In this document: in pieces, positions 9,574 to 19,302 of the stretch | How the letters are laid out: the number at the start of each line of letters is the position of its first letter | How positions within the stretch are numbered: the first letter of the stretch is position 1 | Assembly: GCF_000613805.1 (NCBI RefSeq) | Contig: NZ_BAJR01000001.1 | Coordinates: 124,001-188,000 of the forward strand | Reading direction: 5' to 3' | DNA from: Phocaeicola paurosaccharolyticus JCM 15092 | GTDB lineage: Bacteria; Bacteroidota; Bacteroidia; Bacteroidales; Bacteroidaceae | DNA: 64,000 nucleotides | Notes under the pieces: model-generated | Databases searched by the model: none | The model's input: only the letters and a program-made list of their open reading frames with translations | What the model was told of the DNA's origin: nothing | Made by a program: the position numbers and the translations under genes

Positions 9574-10773
9574 CTATTTGGTTGGGAGATACGAGTTAAC
9601 AATCTGAATAATTTTTTTTATATAGTTCTCCTTACTAAAAAGCTTTGATCTCTCAAGAGCATGTTTGCTCATTTCTATGCGTTTTTCAGGATGTTTGAAT
9701 AAATAAATAATAGAATCTGCAATAAGTTTAGGTAGATCTTCTAAATTATCTTTATCAATAATTATAGCGCACTTTTCATCTACTGCCTCGGGAATACCAC
9801 CAGAACGGGTTACAATTAAGGGCAGACCTGAAGCCATATCTTCTATGGAAGAGAGGGTAAGTGCATCTTCACAAATAGATGGTATAATACCTATATCTGC
9901 AATAGATAGGAGTGATGGTATATTATTATAAGGTATATACCCAGTAAAAAATATCTGTGAATCCACTTTTTTTGCCATCTGCTTGATTTCTTCAGAAAAG
10001 CTATCATAACTATCGTCATTTCCAAAATTGCTACTTCCAGAAACTATTAGCTTTATTTTGGGATAATCACTTAATAGCATAAAAGCATTTATTAGCTCTT
10101 TTATACCTTTAATATGGGTTATCCGGCCTGTATATATAACAACAAAATCATCATCATCCAGAGAGAATCTTTCTCTAGAATATATATTGCTTGTATTGTT
10201 AAATCTATCTAGATCTATTCCATTGTATACTACCGAACAATTTGTGTCTTTATCTATACTATCTACTTGCTTCTTTATATAATTTGATACTGCAATAATT
10301 TTACTACAGCATTTTACAATCTCTGAGGCACAAAGACTCTCTCTATTTAGAGTATCATTATGGAGGTGCAATATAATTGGGGCATTTAGCTTTTTCGAAG
10401 CATTCAGAGTAAATCCTTGTCTATTCTCGATAATAATTAAGTTTATATCTAACCTCTTAATTTTATTTACTGCCCATCGTTCATAATAATCCATATAGTA
10501 GTTATAGTATGAATTTTTATGAATTTTTTTGTAGAGATAGCGCTTTATCTTATGATAAATTGAATCAGGCTTAAAATAAATAAAATTACAAGAATTATAT
10601 TCTTTGCTTTTACTTTTACTTTCTGCTTCTTCATCATACTTACTAAATACAAAGAATTTTATATTATGAGTATGCTCATTTTCAGACAAGTAATAGTCTA
10701 TCAATGTCTCAACTGCACCTCCTTTTACAGATGGAACAGGAAGTATCCCGGGGGTAATAATTGCGACATTCAT
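9574..10773 (-). CDS. Family 4 glycosyltransferase (GT-B fold)
   Basis: The 399-aa product opens MNVAIITPGILPVPSVKGGA, the GT4 N-terminal sugar-acceptor domain. It contains VVYNGIDLDRF, YTGRITHIKGIKELI and the C-terminal nucleotide-sugar motif SICEDALTLSSIEDMASGLP, with the two conserved Glu of the E-x7-E pattern. It is cytosolic or peripheral and transfers a sugar from an NDP-sugar. It is transcribed against the flippase and GT2 genes, so it is a separate unit, though it probably serves the same surface glycan. The region is AT-rich even for this genome, which would fit an exchangeable glycan locus. Confidence 0.87.
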   Translation of the reverse strand: MNVAIITPGILPVPSVKGGAVETLIDYYLSENEHTHNIKFFVFSKYDEEAESKSKSKEYNSCNFIYFKPDSIYHKIKRYLYKKIHKNSYYNYYMDYYERWAVNKIKRLDINLIIIENRQGFTLNASKKLNAPIILHLHNDTLNRESLCASEIVKCCSKIIAVSNYIKKQVDSIDKDTNCSVVYNGIDLDRFNNTSNIYSRERFSLDDDDFVVIYTGRITHIKGIKELINAFMLLSDYPKIKLIVSGSSNFGNDDSYDSFSEEIKQMAKKVDSQIFFTGYIPYNNIPSLLSIADIGIIPSICEDALTLSSIEDMASGLPLIVTRSGGIPEAVDEKCAIIIDKDNLEDLPKLIADSIIYLFKHPEKRIEMSKHALERSKLFSKENYIKKIIQIVNSYLPTK

Positions 10774-10828
10774 AGACTTAATTATTTGTAGTATTATATA
10801 GTGAAGAAAAGTAGTAACTTTATTACTA

Positions 10829-11740
10829 TTATGAAAATTTCTTTAGGACTTTTCTATAAGTTGGCATATCAATGTCATATTTTTCTCCTAACTCAATCAT
10901 GTCGAAAAGAAGTCCTTTAATTTCAGATTGATGCCCTTTTGCAATATCCTTTTGCATAGAAGCTGTGCTTTCAGGATCAAGTTTACCTATAACCATGAGG
11001 TTATATTTTATAGGATCTTCCTTAAAGATAATTCCGCATTTTTCTGCAATCTGAGCACTCTCTCTGGAAAGACCTATAAATGTGTCACGCTCTTCTCCTT
11101 CATGCTGTAGAGCGCCCATAGTGACCTCGTGATAGGCTCCTGTACAGGCCATTGCAGAAATGAAGGCCCATTTGACAAAAGTATCGCGGTTTATATTATC
11201 AGAAAGATCTGCTTTAATGCCTGCGTGAACAAGCATACTCTGTATCTCTTCAAGTCTGGACATTTCTACAGGTGCCTCTTTTCTTGCACCAAATACAAGT
11301 CTGAAAATCTTACCCATTTGAGTTATTTCTCCTTTGCCAGATACAAATCCTACAATGTATATACATCCATCAAGCACCGTCACCTCAGGTACCATATTGC
11401 TGATTTTTGTACCTGTTCCATACACATTGAGTATAGGAACGACAAGGGTATCCTCCTTAGCAGCTTTCTCAATGACACTCTTTATTGAATCATCTAATGA
11501 ATATCCTTTAACACAGACGAATATAATATCAGCCTTATCATTATACTCTTCAGCTGTGCAAGCTTTAACATTCAGAAAATGCTCACCTTTGAGATCCGAT
11601 TTCAGGTGTAGTCCATTATCCAAGATTGATTTCAGGTGCTCTCCTCTTGCTATACATGTCACATTGTGACCATCTAAAGCAAGGAAACCGGCGATGCTTC
11701 CTCCAACGCCGCCGGTTCCAACAATAAGAATATTTTTCAT
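10829..11740 (-). CDS. panE: 2-dehydropantoate 2-reductase (PanE/ApbA family)
   Basis: The 303-aa protein has an N-terminal Rossmann motif, ILIVGTGGVGG (residues 4-14), for NADPH, then FVCVKGYSLDD with the family's catalytic Lys. The C-terminal helical domain carries NINRDTFVKWAFISAM, including the conserved Asn and Lys region. PanE reduces ketopantoate to pantoate for coenzyme A synthesis. The family also contains other 2-ketoacid reductases, so the exact substrate is inferred. The gene is monocistronic, between the GT4 gene and ychF. Confidence 0.82.
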   Translation of the reverse strand: MKNILIVGTGGVGGSIAGFLALDGHNVTCIARGEHLKSILDNGLHLKSDLKGEHFLNVKACTAEEYNDKADIIFVCVKGYSLDDSIKSVIEKAAKEDTLVVPILNVYGTGTKISNMVPEVTVLDGCIYIVGFVSGKGEITQMGKIFRLVFGARKEAPVEMSRLEEIQSMLVHAGIKADLSDNINRDTFVKWAFISAMACTGAYHEVTMGALQHEGEERDTFIGLSRESAQIAEKCGIIFKEDPIKYNLMVIGKLDPESTASMQKDIAKGHQSEIKGLLFDMIELGEKYDIDMPTYRKVLKKFS

Positions 11741-11824
11741 CTATATTTATATCTTTGATAGATTGATATCTATTGCTATTTTGGAACATTACGTTCCAAA
11801 GTTAAAAAAGATTATAAGATTCTG

Positions 11825-12928
11825 TTATACGTTGAATCGGAAATGCATTATATCTCCATCTTCAACAACATACTCTTTTCCTTCGATGCCCATCTTTCCT
11901 GCCTCTTTTACAGCAGCTTCTGAACCATAATTAATATAGTCATCAAATTTAATAACCTCTGCACGTATGAAGCCCTTCTCAAAATCAGTATGGATAACTC
12001 CGGCACACTGTGGGGCTTTCCAGCCTTTGTGGAATGTCCATGCTCTAACCTCCTGAACACCTGCTGTGAAGTAGGTTTGTAGATTTAGAAGTTGATATGC
12101 CGCACGAATAAGTCTTGATACTCCAGATTCTTTCAATCCAACCTCTTCAAGAAACATCTGACGGTCTTCATATGTCTCAAGTTCAGCAATGTCTGATTCG
12201 GTTTTTGCTGCAACGACAAGAATTTCAGCATCCTCATCTTTAACAGCTTCACGTACCATCTCTACATATTTATTACCTTTAACAGCACTATTTTCATCAA
12301 CATTGCACACATACATCACAGGTTTACTGGTGAGTAAGAAGAGCTCATCTGCTATCTTAATCTCATCTTTTGTCTCAAATTGCACTGTACGCGCTGATTT
12401 GCCCTGTTCTAGAGCTTCTTTATATTTAATAAGTACATCGTAAGCTTGCTTAGCAGTTTTGTCACCACCTGTCTGAGCCTGTTTTTGAACCTTCTGAATG
12501 CGAGACTCAATAGTCTCCAAGTCTTTCAGCTGAAGTTCATAATCAATAATCTCTTTATCTCTTACAGGATTAATGCTTCCATCAACATGAGTAACATTTT
12601 CATCATCAAAGCAACGTAAAACATGAAGGATAGCATCTGTCTCACGTATATTTGCCAAGAACTTGTTGCCAAGCCCCTCACCTTTACTAGCACCCTTAAC
12701 AAGGCCTGCTATATCAACAATTTCAACTGTTGTTGGGACAATTCTTTGTGGGTTAACAAGTTCAGCTAACTGATTTAATCTCTCATCAGGGACAGTGATA
12801 ACACCTACATTTGGTTCTATTGTACAAAAAGGGAAGTTTGCTGCTTGAGCCTTAGCATTAGAAAGGCAATTAAAAAGTGTCGATTTTCCAACGTTTGGAA
12901 GGCCGACAATACCACATTGTAAAGCCAT
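11825..12928 (-). CDS. ychF: Redox-regulated ATPase YchF
   Basis: The 367-aa product has P-loop GLPNVGKST (residues 8-16), [17 protein letters not shown] as G2/G3, and NVDE in place of the GTPase NKxD, which is why YchF/OLA1 proteins prefer ATP. A coiled-coil insertion (residues ~130-165) and a C-terminal TGS domain ([19 protein letters not shown]) complete the family architecture at its usual length. It is a cytosolic, ribosome-associated protein linked to oxidative-stress responses. The start agrees with promoter spacing. Confidence 0.95.
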   Translation of the reverse strand: MALQCGIVGLPNVGKSTLFNCLSNAKAQAANFPFCTIEPNVGVITVPDERLNQLAELVNPQRIVPTTVEIVDIAGLVKGASKGEGLGNKFLANIRETDAILHVLRCFDDENVTHVDGSINPVRDKEIIDYELQLKDLETIESRIQKVQKQAQTGGDKTAKQAYDVLIKYKEALEQGKSARTVQFETKDEIKIADELFLLTSKPVMYVCNVDENSAVKGNKYVEMVREAVKDEDAEILVVAAKTESDIAELETYEDRQMFLEEVGLKESGVSRLIRAAYQLLNLQTYFTAGVQEVRAWTFHKGWKAPQCAGVIHTDFEKGFIRAEVIKFDDYINYGSEAAVKEAGKMGIEGKEYVVEDGDIMHFRFNV

Positions 12929-12963
12929 AATTTATCTTATTTTTCTAATTTTCAATTGATTCG

Positions 12964-12971
12964 CAAAGATA
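12964..12971 (-). promoter_or_regulatory. -7 element of ychF
   Basis: TATCTTTG on the minus strand lies 35 bp before the ychF ATG at 12928. Confidence 0.6.
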
Positions 12972-13014
12972 GTATTTTTAGAAGAATAAAATGTCACGAT
13001 TGTATATTAAAAAA

Positions 13015-13044
13015 GAATTGGGCATCCTCACGGATACCCAATTC
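13015..13044 (-). terminator. Terminator of the DUF3836-like gene
   Basis: GAATTGGG...ATCC and GGAT...CCCAATTC form a stem of 13 positions with one mismatch and a 4-nt loop. On the minus strand it is followed by TTTTTTAA. Confidence 0.75.
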
Positions 13045-13090
13045 CAAAAGAGTTTTATGAAATTTTTTATTATTGTTATTATATTAATGC

Positions 13091-13474
13091 TTATTGTTCT
13101 ATTGTTATTGTCATTTCAGGAACCAAAACATAGCCGCTCTTTTTGTTCCATTTAAAGTACTGAGCAGTGTAGCTCTTGCCTGAATAAGTGTATCTTATGC
13201 AAAGATCTTTTTCCCACTTGTTTGAAATGCCATCCCACTTAAGGGCTTCATCTTCAATCTTCTGATTATTGGCATCATACTTATAATTATGTTTCATGTA
13301 ATTATTAAGAGTGTTGTCACTCTTCTTATAAATTGTTTCTGAAACTACAACTCCATTAACCTCTTCAGAGTTATAAATTAAGTTATCTGCTGGATTTCCA
13401 GAAGAAATTGTAAGGTTCACAAAGAATAATGCTACAATTGTCATTAATCCTTTCAAGATATTTGTCTTTTTCAT
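13091..13474 (-). CDS. Small secreted protein, DUF3836-like
   Basis: The frame is open from 13525, but the start is placed at ATG 13474 (MKKTNILKGLMTIVALFFVN) because the upstream Met lies on the promoter -7 element. The 127-aa product has a clear signal peptide and a short mature part with paired motifs, HNYKYDANNQKIEDEA and IRYTYSGKSYTAQYFKWN. These are of the kind annotated DUF3836 in Bacteroides, and I assign it with moderate confidence. The product is periplasmic or surface-exposed and has no known function. It is a single-gene unit with its own promoter and terminator. Confidence 0.7.
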   Translation of the reverse strand: MKKTNILKGLMTIVALFFVNLTISSGNPADNLIYNSEEVNGVVVSETIYKKSDNTLNNYMKHNYKYDANNQKIEDEALKWDGISNKWEKDLCIRYTYSGKSYTAQYFKWNKKSGYVLVPEMTITIEQ

Positions 13475-13522
13475 GTCGTTTAAATTAAGATTATAACTAA
13501 CTATTTGCTTGTTATTATGATG

Positions 13523-13530
13523 CAAATATA
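13523..13530 (-). promoter_or_regulatory. -7 element that fixes the start of the DUF3836-like gene
   Basis: TATATTTG on the minus strand implies transcription starting near 13517. The candidate Met at 13525 would therefore be untranscribed, and ATG 13474 remains, with a ~43-nt leader. Confidence 0.6.
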
Positions 13531-13655
13531 CTATTATTTAATATATCACATAACATAAAGCAAAAAAAATAGCTTAAAATTAAAATAAAGTCACAAAATA
13601 AACATTTTTTAAGTGTTGCTAACTTACAAATTGTAACAATCTTATAGAAATACTA

Positions 13656-16418
13656 TCAATGAGCTTCAAGCCAGTTATTGCCCCATCCACTATCTGCATT
13701 AAGTGGTACTCTCATCTTATATGCCTTTTCCATCTCTTCTACCACTATTTTCTGTACAATTTCTTCCTCATTAGGGTATACGCTGAAGTTTAATTCATCA
13801 TGTACTTGAAGAATCATTTTTGACTTCAAACTTTCAGATTGAAAGCGATTGTATATATTTATCATTGCAACCTTAATTATATCGGCTGCACTCCCTTGAA
13901 TAGGAGCATTGATAGCATTTCTCTCTGCATATCCCCTGACAACAGCATTCCTGGAGTTTATATCAGGTAAGAATCGTTTTCTACCGAATATTGTTTCAAT
14001 ATATCCTTGCTCTCTTGCTACCTCAATGCTTTTGTCCATATACTCCTTTATTTGAGGATATGTAGTAAAGTAGCCTTCAATAAGCTCCTTAGCTTCTTGT
14101 CTGGATACGTTCATACGTTCCGCAAGGCCGAAGACGCTGATGCCATATATAATACCGAAGTTGGCTGTTTTAGCTTTGCTTCTCTCATCTCTTGTAATAT
14201 CAGCTATAGGTCTCTTATATAACTTTGAAGCTGTTGCTGCATGTATATCATTGCCTTCATTGAAAGCATCAATCATATTCTTATCCTGACTGAGATGTGC
14301 CATTATGCGTAGCTCTATCTGAGAATAGTCGGCTGAGAAGAATTTACATCCATCGTCAGGAATAAATGCTTTTCTAATCTCTTTGCCATCTTCATTGCGG
14401 ATTGGTATGTTCTGCAGGTTTGGATTGCTCGAACTTAATCGTCCAGTTGAGGTTACTGTCTGATTAAAAGAGGTATGTATCTTTCCTGTTCTTTTATTAA
14501 TAAGTAGTGGTAGAGAATCAATGTATGTACTAAGTAATTTCTTAAGGCCTCTAAAATCTAGAATTTTTTCTACTATAGGATGTTTGCTGCGCAAACTCTC
14601 GAGGACCTCCTCGCTAGTGACATATTGACCTGTCTTTGTCTTTTTTGCCTTTTCGTTAAGTTTAAGTTTTTCGAACAGAATCTCTCCAACCTTCTTGGGG
14701 GATGATATATTGAATTCTTCATCTGCCAATTGATAAATCTCTTTCTCTATTTCATTCATCCTTGCTGTGAGATGAACAGAAGTCTGTTTCAGAGCTTCCG
14801 GATCTATCCTCACTCCATTGGTTTCCATATTTACTAGTACTGGAACCAATGGCATCTCTATCTCTAGAAATAATTTCTCGGCATTGTTCTTTACTAACTC
14901 CTTCTCGAGAATATTTTTCAACTTGAGTGTAACGTCGGCATCTTCGCATGCGTACCTATATATATCATGCGGATCAAGATCGCGCATGTTTTTCTGATTT
15001 TTTCCTTTTGGGCCGATTAGCTCATCAATCTTTATTGTTTTATAGTTCAGATAAATCTCGGCAAGGTAGTCCATGTTATGATGAATCTCCGGCTGTATGA
15101 CATAATGTGCAATCATGGTATCAAATATTTTGCCTTTGATATTTACTCCATATCTATTCAATACAATCATGTCATATTTTATGTTCTGTCCAATCTTCTC
15201 AATTTTTTCGTCTTCGAGCAATTGTTTAAATTCGTTAACGATTTTTTGTGCTTCATCAAAGTCAGATGGGATAGGGATGTAGTAAGCTTCATTTTCTTTC
15301 ACTGAGAAGCTCATTCCAACAAGTTCTGCGTCTATTGCTTCGATGCTTGTTGTTTCAGTATCTAGACTGAAAATCTTCGATGTAAATAAAATTTGAAGTA
15401 AATCTCTTCTTTTTTCTTCATTATCAACTAAATAATAGTTGTATTTGATAGATTCTAAGCTCTCTAGATTTGAATATTTATTTTCTTCCTGCCCGTTGTA
15501 TTCAAATTCCGGAAACAGAGAGGCTTGAATTGGACTCTTTTTCTTTTCACTATTGAATATTTTATCGAGGAGTGTTCTGAACTCTAGCTCTTCAAAAATT
15601 TTCCTTAATTTTTCTTCATCCGATTTCTCCTTTATGAGTTCATTCATGTTGAGCTCAATTGGAACATCCATTTTTATAGTGGCAAGAAATTTTGAGAATT
15701 TAATTTTTTCTTTATTCTCTTCTACTCTTGTCTTAAGTGCTCCCTTAAGTTCATCTGTATGATCAAGGAGATTTTCAATACTTCCATATTCGGAGATTAA
15801 TTTCTGTGCAGTCTTCTCTCCGACACCTGGACATCCCGGGATGTTATCGGAGGAGTCACCCATTAGTCCAAGCAAATCTATCATTTGACAAGGGGAGGAG
15901 ATTCCGAACTTGTTCTTAACCTCATTTATTCCCATTATCTCAAATTCCTTGTCACCATATTTTGGGCGGTATATGAAAACATTGTCATTCACAAGTTGTC
16001 CATAGTCCTTATCGGGAGTCATCATATATGTCACTACATTGCTGAGTGTGCTAGCTTTACCTGATAAGGTGCCTATGACATCGTCAGCTTCATAGCCTTT
16101 GACCTCAAGGATCGGAATATTGTATGCTTTTAAAATCTCTTTGATGATAGGTACAGATTCTTTTATAACCTCTGGAGTTGCCTCTCTTTGGGCCTTATAT
16201 TCTGGATATATTTCTTGCCTGAATGAGCCTCCTGCCGGGTCAAATGCAACTCCTATATGTGTAGGATTTTCTTTTTTAAGAACATCTTCTAGAGTATTAA
16301 CGAATCCAAGAATTGCGGAAGTGTTAAACCCTTTAGAGTTTATGCGAGGGCTCTTGATAAATGCATAATATGCTCTATATATTAATGCATAAGCGTCCAA
16401 TAGAAAAAGTTTATCCAT
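13656..16418 (-). CDS. polA: DNA polymerase I
   Basis: The 920-aa product has all three domains of Pol I. The N-terminal 5' nuclease (residues 1-~300) carries LLDAYALIYRAYYAF and LMGDSSDNIPGCPGVGEKTA. The 3'-5' exonuclease (~330-510) keeps DTETTSIEA, NIKYDMIVL and YACEDADVT, so proofreading looks intact. The polymerase domain has motif A SADYSQIELRIMAHLSQD, motif B RSKAKTANFGIIYGIS and motif C QVHDELNF. It fills gaps in excision repair and removes Okazaki primers. It is divergently transcribed from the polyprenyl synthase gene. Length and motifs are normal. Confidence 0.97.
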   Translation of the reverse strand: MDKLFLLDAYALIYRAYYAFIKSPRINSKGFNTSAILGFVNTLEDVLKKENPTHIGVAFDPAGGSFRQEIYPEYKAQREATPEVIKESVPIIKEILKAYNIPILEVKGYEADDVIGTLSGKASTLSNVVTYMMTPDKDYGQLVNDNVFIYRPKYGDKEFEIMGINEVKNKFGISSPCQMIDLLGLMGDSSDNIPGCPGVGEKTAQKLISEYGSIENLLDHTDELKGALKTRVEENKEKIKFSKFLATIKMDVPIELNMNELIKEKSDEEKLRKIFEELEFRTLLDKIFNSEKKKSPIQASLFPEFEYNGQEENKYSNLESLESIKYNYYLVDNEEKRRDLLQILFTSKIFSLDTETTSIEAIDAELVGMSFSVKENEAYYIPIPSDFDEAQKIVNEFKQLLEDEKIEKIGQNIKYDMIVLNRYGVNIKGKIFDTMIAHYVIQPEIHHNMDYLAEIYLNYKTIKIDELIGPKGKNQKNMRDLDPHDIYRYACEDADVTLKLKNILEKELVKNNAEKLFLEIEMPLVPVLVNMETNGVRIDPEALKQTSVHLTARMNEIEKEIYQLADEEFNISSPKKVGEILFEKLKLNEKAKKTKTGQYVTSEEVLESLRSKHPIVEKILDFRGLKKLLSTYIDSLPLLINKRTGKIHTSFNQTVTSTGRLSSSNPNLQNIPIRNEDGKEIRKAFIPDDGCKFFSADYSQIELRIMAHLSQDKNMIDAFNEGNDIHAATASKLYKRPIADITRDERSKAKTANFGIIYGISVFGLAERMNVSRQEAKELIEGYFTTYPQIKEYMDKSIEVAREQGYIETIFGRKRFLPDINSRNAVVRGYAERNAINAPIQGSAADIIKVAMINIYNRFQSESLKSKMILQVHDELNFSVYPNEEEIVQKIVVEEMEKAYKMRVPLNADSGWGNNWLEAH

Positions 16419-16479
16419 TTATTTAATTTATTAGCTTAGGTAAAAGTACAAAAAAATGCCGTATTAGATGTTTTATTAT

Positions 16480-16487
16480 TACTTTTG
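16480..16487 (+). promoter_or_regulatory. -7 element that fixes the start of the polyprenyl synthase
   Basis: TACTTTTG ends on the G of an upstream in-frame GTG (16487). That GTG cannot be the start, leaving ATG 16505 with a leader of about 10-12 nt. Confidence 0.65.
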
Positions 16488-16504
16488 TGCTCAAATCAAG
16501 TTGC

Positions 16505-17482
16505 ATGGATAAATTGGATCAGATCAAATCTCCAATACAAAAGGAGTTTGATGAATTTAAAGAACTATACAATTCAGCCCTTTTCAGTAACAATCCTCTT
16601 TTGAAAGAAGTCCTAGGATATATCAAAAAGAGGAATGGAAAGATGATGCGTCCTACACTTATTTTCTTGATAGCTAAATTGCTAGATAAAGTTGAACTTT
16701 CTACTTATCATGCAGCATTATCTCTTGAGTTACTTCATACGGCAAGTCTTATTCATGATGACGTTGTGGATGAGAGTGACAAACGTCGTGGTCAGTCATC
16801 GGTAAATGCTATATATAATAATAAGGTGTCGGTACTTGTTGGTGACTATATGCTTGCTACAAGTTTACAACACTCTTCCATGACAAATAATATAGAAATT
16901 GTTAAACTAGTTGCACTATTGGGACAGCACCTATCAGAAGGTGAAATTGTTCAACTCTCTTCAATAAACAATGATTTGTTTTCTGTTGATACCTATTATG
17001 AGATAATAAAGAAGAAGACTGCTGCTCTCTTCATGGCCTCTGCCGAGATAGCAGGTCTCTCTGTAAATGCTGACGAGAGCACTCTCGAAAAACTTAAACT
17101 TTTTGGACAATATATTGGTATAGCTTTCCAGATTAAAGATGATATATTTGATTATTTCCCATCTTCTATAATTGGAAAACCGACAGGAAATGATATGCTT
17201 GAAGGTAAACTTACGCTACCTGCATTATATGTTCTGAATAAATTCCAAAATGATGAGATGACTAGTCTTGCAAAGAGAATACGCTCTCATTCAGCTTCTA
17301 AAGAGGAAATTGAGAATTTTATTGCTTATATAAAAGATATGGGAGGTATTGCTTATGCTAAAGATGTAATGCACGATTTCTGCTCTAAAGCGTTTGAATT
17401 GTTGCCTGAAGATCTTGGGAAGAAAGATCTTACAGATTCTTTGAGGTTATATGTTTCATACGTAATAGAGAGAGAAAAATAG
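16505..17482 (+). CDS. Polyprenyl (octaprenyl-type) diphosphate synthase
   Basis: The 325-aa product starts MDKLDQIKSPIQKEF, as in Bacteroides homologues; the upstream GTG frame start sits in the promoter. The first Asp-rich motif is LIHDDVVDESDKRRG and the second is IKDDIFDYF, both Mg-binding and required for chain elongation. GKMMRPTLIFL provides the conserved Arg for pyrophosphate binding. Enzymes of this group make the long side chain of menaquinone, which would feed the fumarate reductase encoded at 34552. The chain length cannot be predicted by eye. Confidence 0.92.
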   Translation: MDKLDQIKSPIQKEFDEFKELYNSALFSNNPLLKEVLGYIKKRNGKMMRPTLIFLIAKLLDKVELSTYHAALSLELLHTASLIHDDVVDESDKRRGQSSVNAIYNNKVSVLVGDYMLATSLQHSSMTNNIEIVKLVALLGQHLSEGEIVQLSSINNDLFSVDTYYEIIKKKTAALFMASAEIAGLSVNADESTLEKLKLFGQYIGIAFQIKDDIFDYFPSSIIGKPTGNDMLEGKLTLPALYVLNKFQNDEMTSLAKRIRSHSASKEEIENFIAYIKDMGGIAYAKDVMHDFCSKAFELLPEDLGKKDLTDSLRLYVSYVIEREK

Positions 17483-17506
17483 ATAATATTATTAAATATA
17501 ATAAGA

Positions 17507-17563
17507 GCTATTCTACTTCATTTTACCTTTAAGATAAGGTAATTCTGTAGAATAGCCCTTTTT
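17507..17563. terminator. Terminator between polyprenyl synthase and deoC
   Basis: GCTATTCTAC (17507-17516) pairs with GTAGAATAGC (17547-17556), and an inner TTACCTT/AAGGTAA extends the structure. CCTTTTTATTT follows on the plus strand. It lies between convergent genes and probably serves both. Confidence 0.75.
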
Positions 17564-17577
17564 ATTTAGTTATCTTA

Positions 17578-18489
17578 TTAAAAGAATTTTGTCTCTTCTC
17601 CTACAATCTCACTTAACAACATATTTGCCAAGCGGCTAGTCCCCAATCTGAAAAATTCATTGGACAGCCATTCTTCTCCTAATACGTTTTTTACGATTGT
17701 GTAGTATACAAGTGCGTCCTTAACACAGTCAATTCCACCAGCAGGTTTAAAGCCGATTTTACGGCCTGTTAGCTTGTGGTATTCCTTTATTGCATGGCAC
17801 ATTACATATGCAGCTTCCGGTGTAGCAGCAGGTTTCTCTTTTCCTGTTGATGTCTTGATGAAGTCAGCTCCGGAATACATTGATAGGATAGAGGCCTTCT
17901 TTATATTTGAAGCTCCACCAAGAAGGCCAGTTTCTAAGATAACCTTAAGATGTTTATCTCCGCATACATCTTTTAACTCCTCAATTTCATCACACATACC
18001 CTCATAATCGCCGCTAAGGAACTTACCTACAGGTATAACAATGTCTATTTCATCAGCTCCATCTTTTAATGCCATAGCTGTCTCGGCAACCTTCACCTCC
18101 TGGAATGTCTGTGATGATGGAAATCCTCCGGAAACACATGCTATATTAACATCATCAGCTTCAAGAGTGTCATTTACTATTTCTGCGAAATTTGGATATA
18201 CGCAAATTGCAGCAACATTCTTTAAATCAGGATATTTATCAACAAACAGGTTCACTTTATTAGTGAAATCCATTACACTTTTATCTGAATCAGTACTCTT
18301 TAGGGTAGTGAGATCGATGCAGTTAAACAGGAATTTCTTTACATCTATATTATCGTTTTCTGTAAGCCTTTGGTCCAGCAAAGCCTCTGTTTCAGCCTTG
18401 ATATCAGCATCATTAAGGTTTGTGTTATATTTACTCAAAGCCTCCATGTACTTATCATTATTCTCTGTATTGGCTAATTGATTTTCCAT
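17578..18489 (-). CDS. deoC: Deoxyribose-phosphate aldolase
   Basis: The 303-aa product belongs to the class I aldolases that cleave 2-deoxyribose-5-phosphate into acetaldehyde and glyceraldehyde-3-phosphate. The Schiff-base Lys lies in GADFIKTSTGK, and a second conserved Lys lies in RKIGFKPAGGI. ADEIDIVIPVGKFLSGDYEG and KVILETGLL complete the TIM-barrel signature. It is the last gene of a dtd / MazG-like / deoC unit (6 bp after the previous gene). The ~70-residue N-terminal extension is longer than in E. coli DeoC. Confidence 0.94.
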   Translation of the reverse strand: MENQLANTENNDKYMEALSKYNTNLNDADIKAETEALLDQRLTENDNIDVKKFLFNCIDLTTLKSTDSDKSVMDFTNKVNLFVDKYPDLKNVAAICVYPNFAEIVNDTLEADDVNIACVSGGFPSSQTFQEVKVAETAMALKDGADEIDIVIPVGKFLSGDYEGMCDEIEELKDVCGDKHLKVILETGLLGGASNIKKASILSMYSGADFIKTSTGKEKPAATPEAAYVMCHAIKEYHKLTGRKIGFKPAGGIDCVKDALVYYTIVKNVLGEEWLSNEFFRLGTSRLANMLLSEIVGEETKFF

Positions 18490-18494
18490 CTCTT

Positions 18495-18815
18495 TTATAA
18501 TTTTGGATTGTTTTTATGTCTGAATTTATCTCTATCTGTTTTCTTTTCAATATTCTTTCTGAAAGCTTCTGTTAGGTCGGTCCCAGTCTGGTTGGCAAGA
18601 CAGATAAGTACCCAAAGAACATCTGCCATTTCATCTGCTATATTATCTTTTTCACCCTCCTTGAAGGACTGATCTCCATATTTCCGAGCCATTACTCTGG
18701 CAAGTTCGCCAACCTCTTCTGTAAGGACAGCCATATTGGTAAGTTCGCTGAAGTATCTAACTCCATACTCCTTAATCCAATCATCAACGTATCTCTGTGC
18801 CTCTTCAATTGTCAT
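18495..18815 (-). CDS. MazG-like nucleotide pyrophosphohydrolase
   Basis: A 106-aa all-alpha protein with the MazG metal-binding pattern: TEEVGELARVMARKYGD followed by IADEMADVLWVLICLANQ. This family hydrolyses (d)NTPs to monophosphates and may clean the nucleotide pool. Its ATG shares one base with the dtd stop (TAATG), so translation is coupled. deoC follows directly. The substrate is unknown. Confidence 0.87.
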   Translation of the reverse strand: MTIEEAQRYVDDWIKEYGVRYFSELTNMAVLTEEVGELARVMARKYGDQSFKEGEKDNIADEMADVLWVLICLANQTGTDLTEAFRKNIEKKTDRDKFRHKNNPKL

Positions 18816-19267
18816 TATTCCTTATTTTTTGAGTCCATACATATAGTAACCGGTCCGTCATTGAGAAGTTCAACTTTCATGTCTGCGCCGAATTCTCCGG
18901 TTCCAATTTCCTTTCCTAATAGTTCATTGAGTTGTTTGCAGAAATGTTCGTATAGCGGTATTGCTACTTCGTGGGATGCAGCTCTGATATATGATGGCCG
19001 ATTTCCCTTTTTATACGAAGCGAATAGTGTGAACTGGCTGATAGCTAGTATATTACCATCAGTGTCGGTTATTGATTTATTCATTACTCCATTCTCATCG
19101 TCAAATATTCTCAAACCAACAGCTTTCCTTGCGAGCCACTCTGCATCATCTTTATTATCAACCTCTTCAATGCCTATAAGTATCATCAAACCTCTGCCAA
19201 TTGCACTCTTGCATACTCCATTTATAGTCACTGAAGCATGGCTAACTCTCTGAATAACTAGTCTCAT
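18815..19267 (-). CDS. dtd: D-aminoacyl-tRNA deacylase
   Basis: The 150-aa product has the DTD signature SQFTLFASYKKGNRPSYIRAA and the second motif TGEFGADMKVELLNDGPVT, which carries the Gly-cisPro-equivalent loop region. It frees tRNA from wrongly attached D-amino acids. It is the first gene of a three-gene unit. Its promoter lies between its ATG and the end of uvrC. Confidence 0.96.
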   Translation of the reverse strand: MRLVIQRVSHASVTINGVCKSAIGRGLMILIGIEEVDNKDDAEWLARKAVGLRIFDDENGVMNKSITDTDGNILAISQFTLFASYKKGNRPSYIRAASHEVAIPLYEHFCKQLNELLGKEIGTGEFGADMKVELLNDGPVTICMDSKNKE

Positions 19268-19288
19268 AATCTAATAATCTATTCAAAA

Positions 19289-19296
19289 CAAAGATA
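19289..19296 (-). promoter_or_regulatory. -7 element of the dtd-mazG-deoC unit
   Basis: TATCTTTG on the minus strand lies 21 bp before the dtd ATG at 19267 and just before the uvrC stop at 19303. Confidence 0.55.
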
Positions 19297-19302
19297 CATA
19301 TT

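Noticed and set aside
16487-16504. GTG at 16487 as the start of the polyprenyl synthase
   Set aside because: It coincides with the G of the -7 promoter element, so it would not be transcribed.
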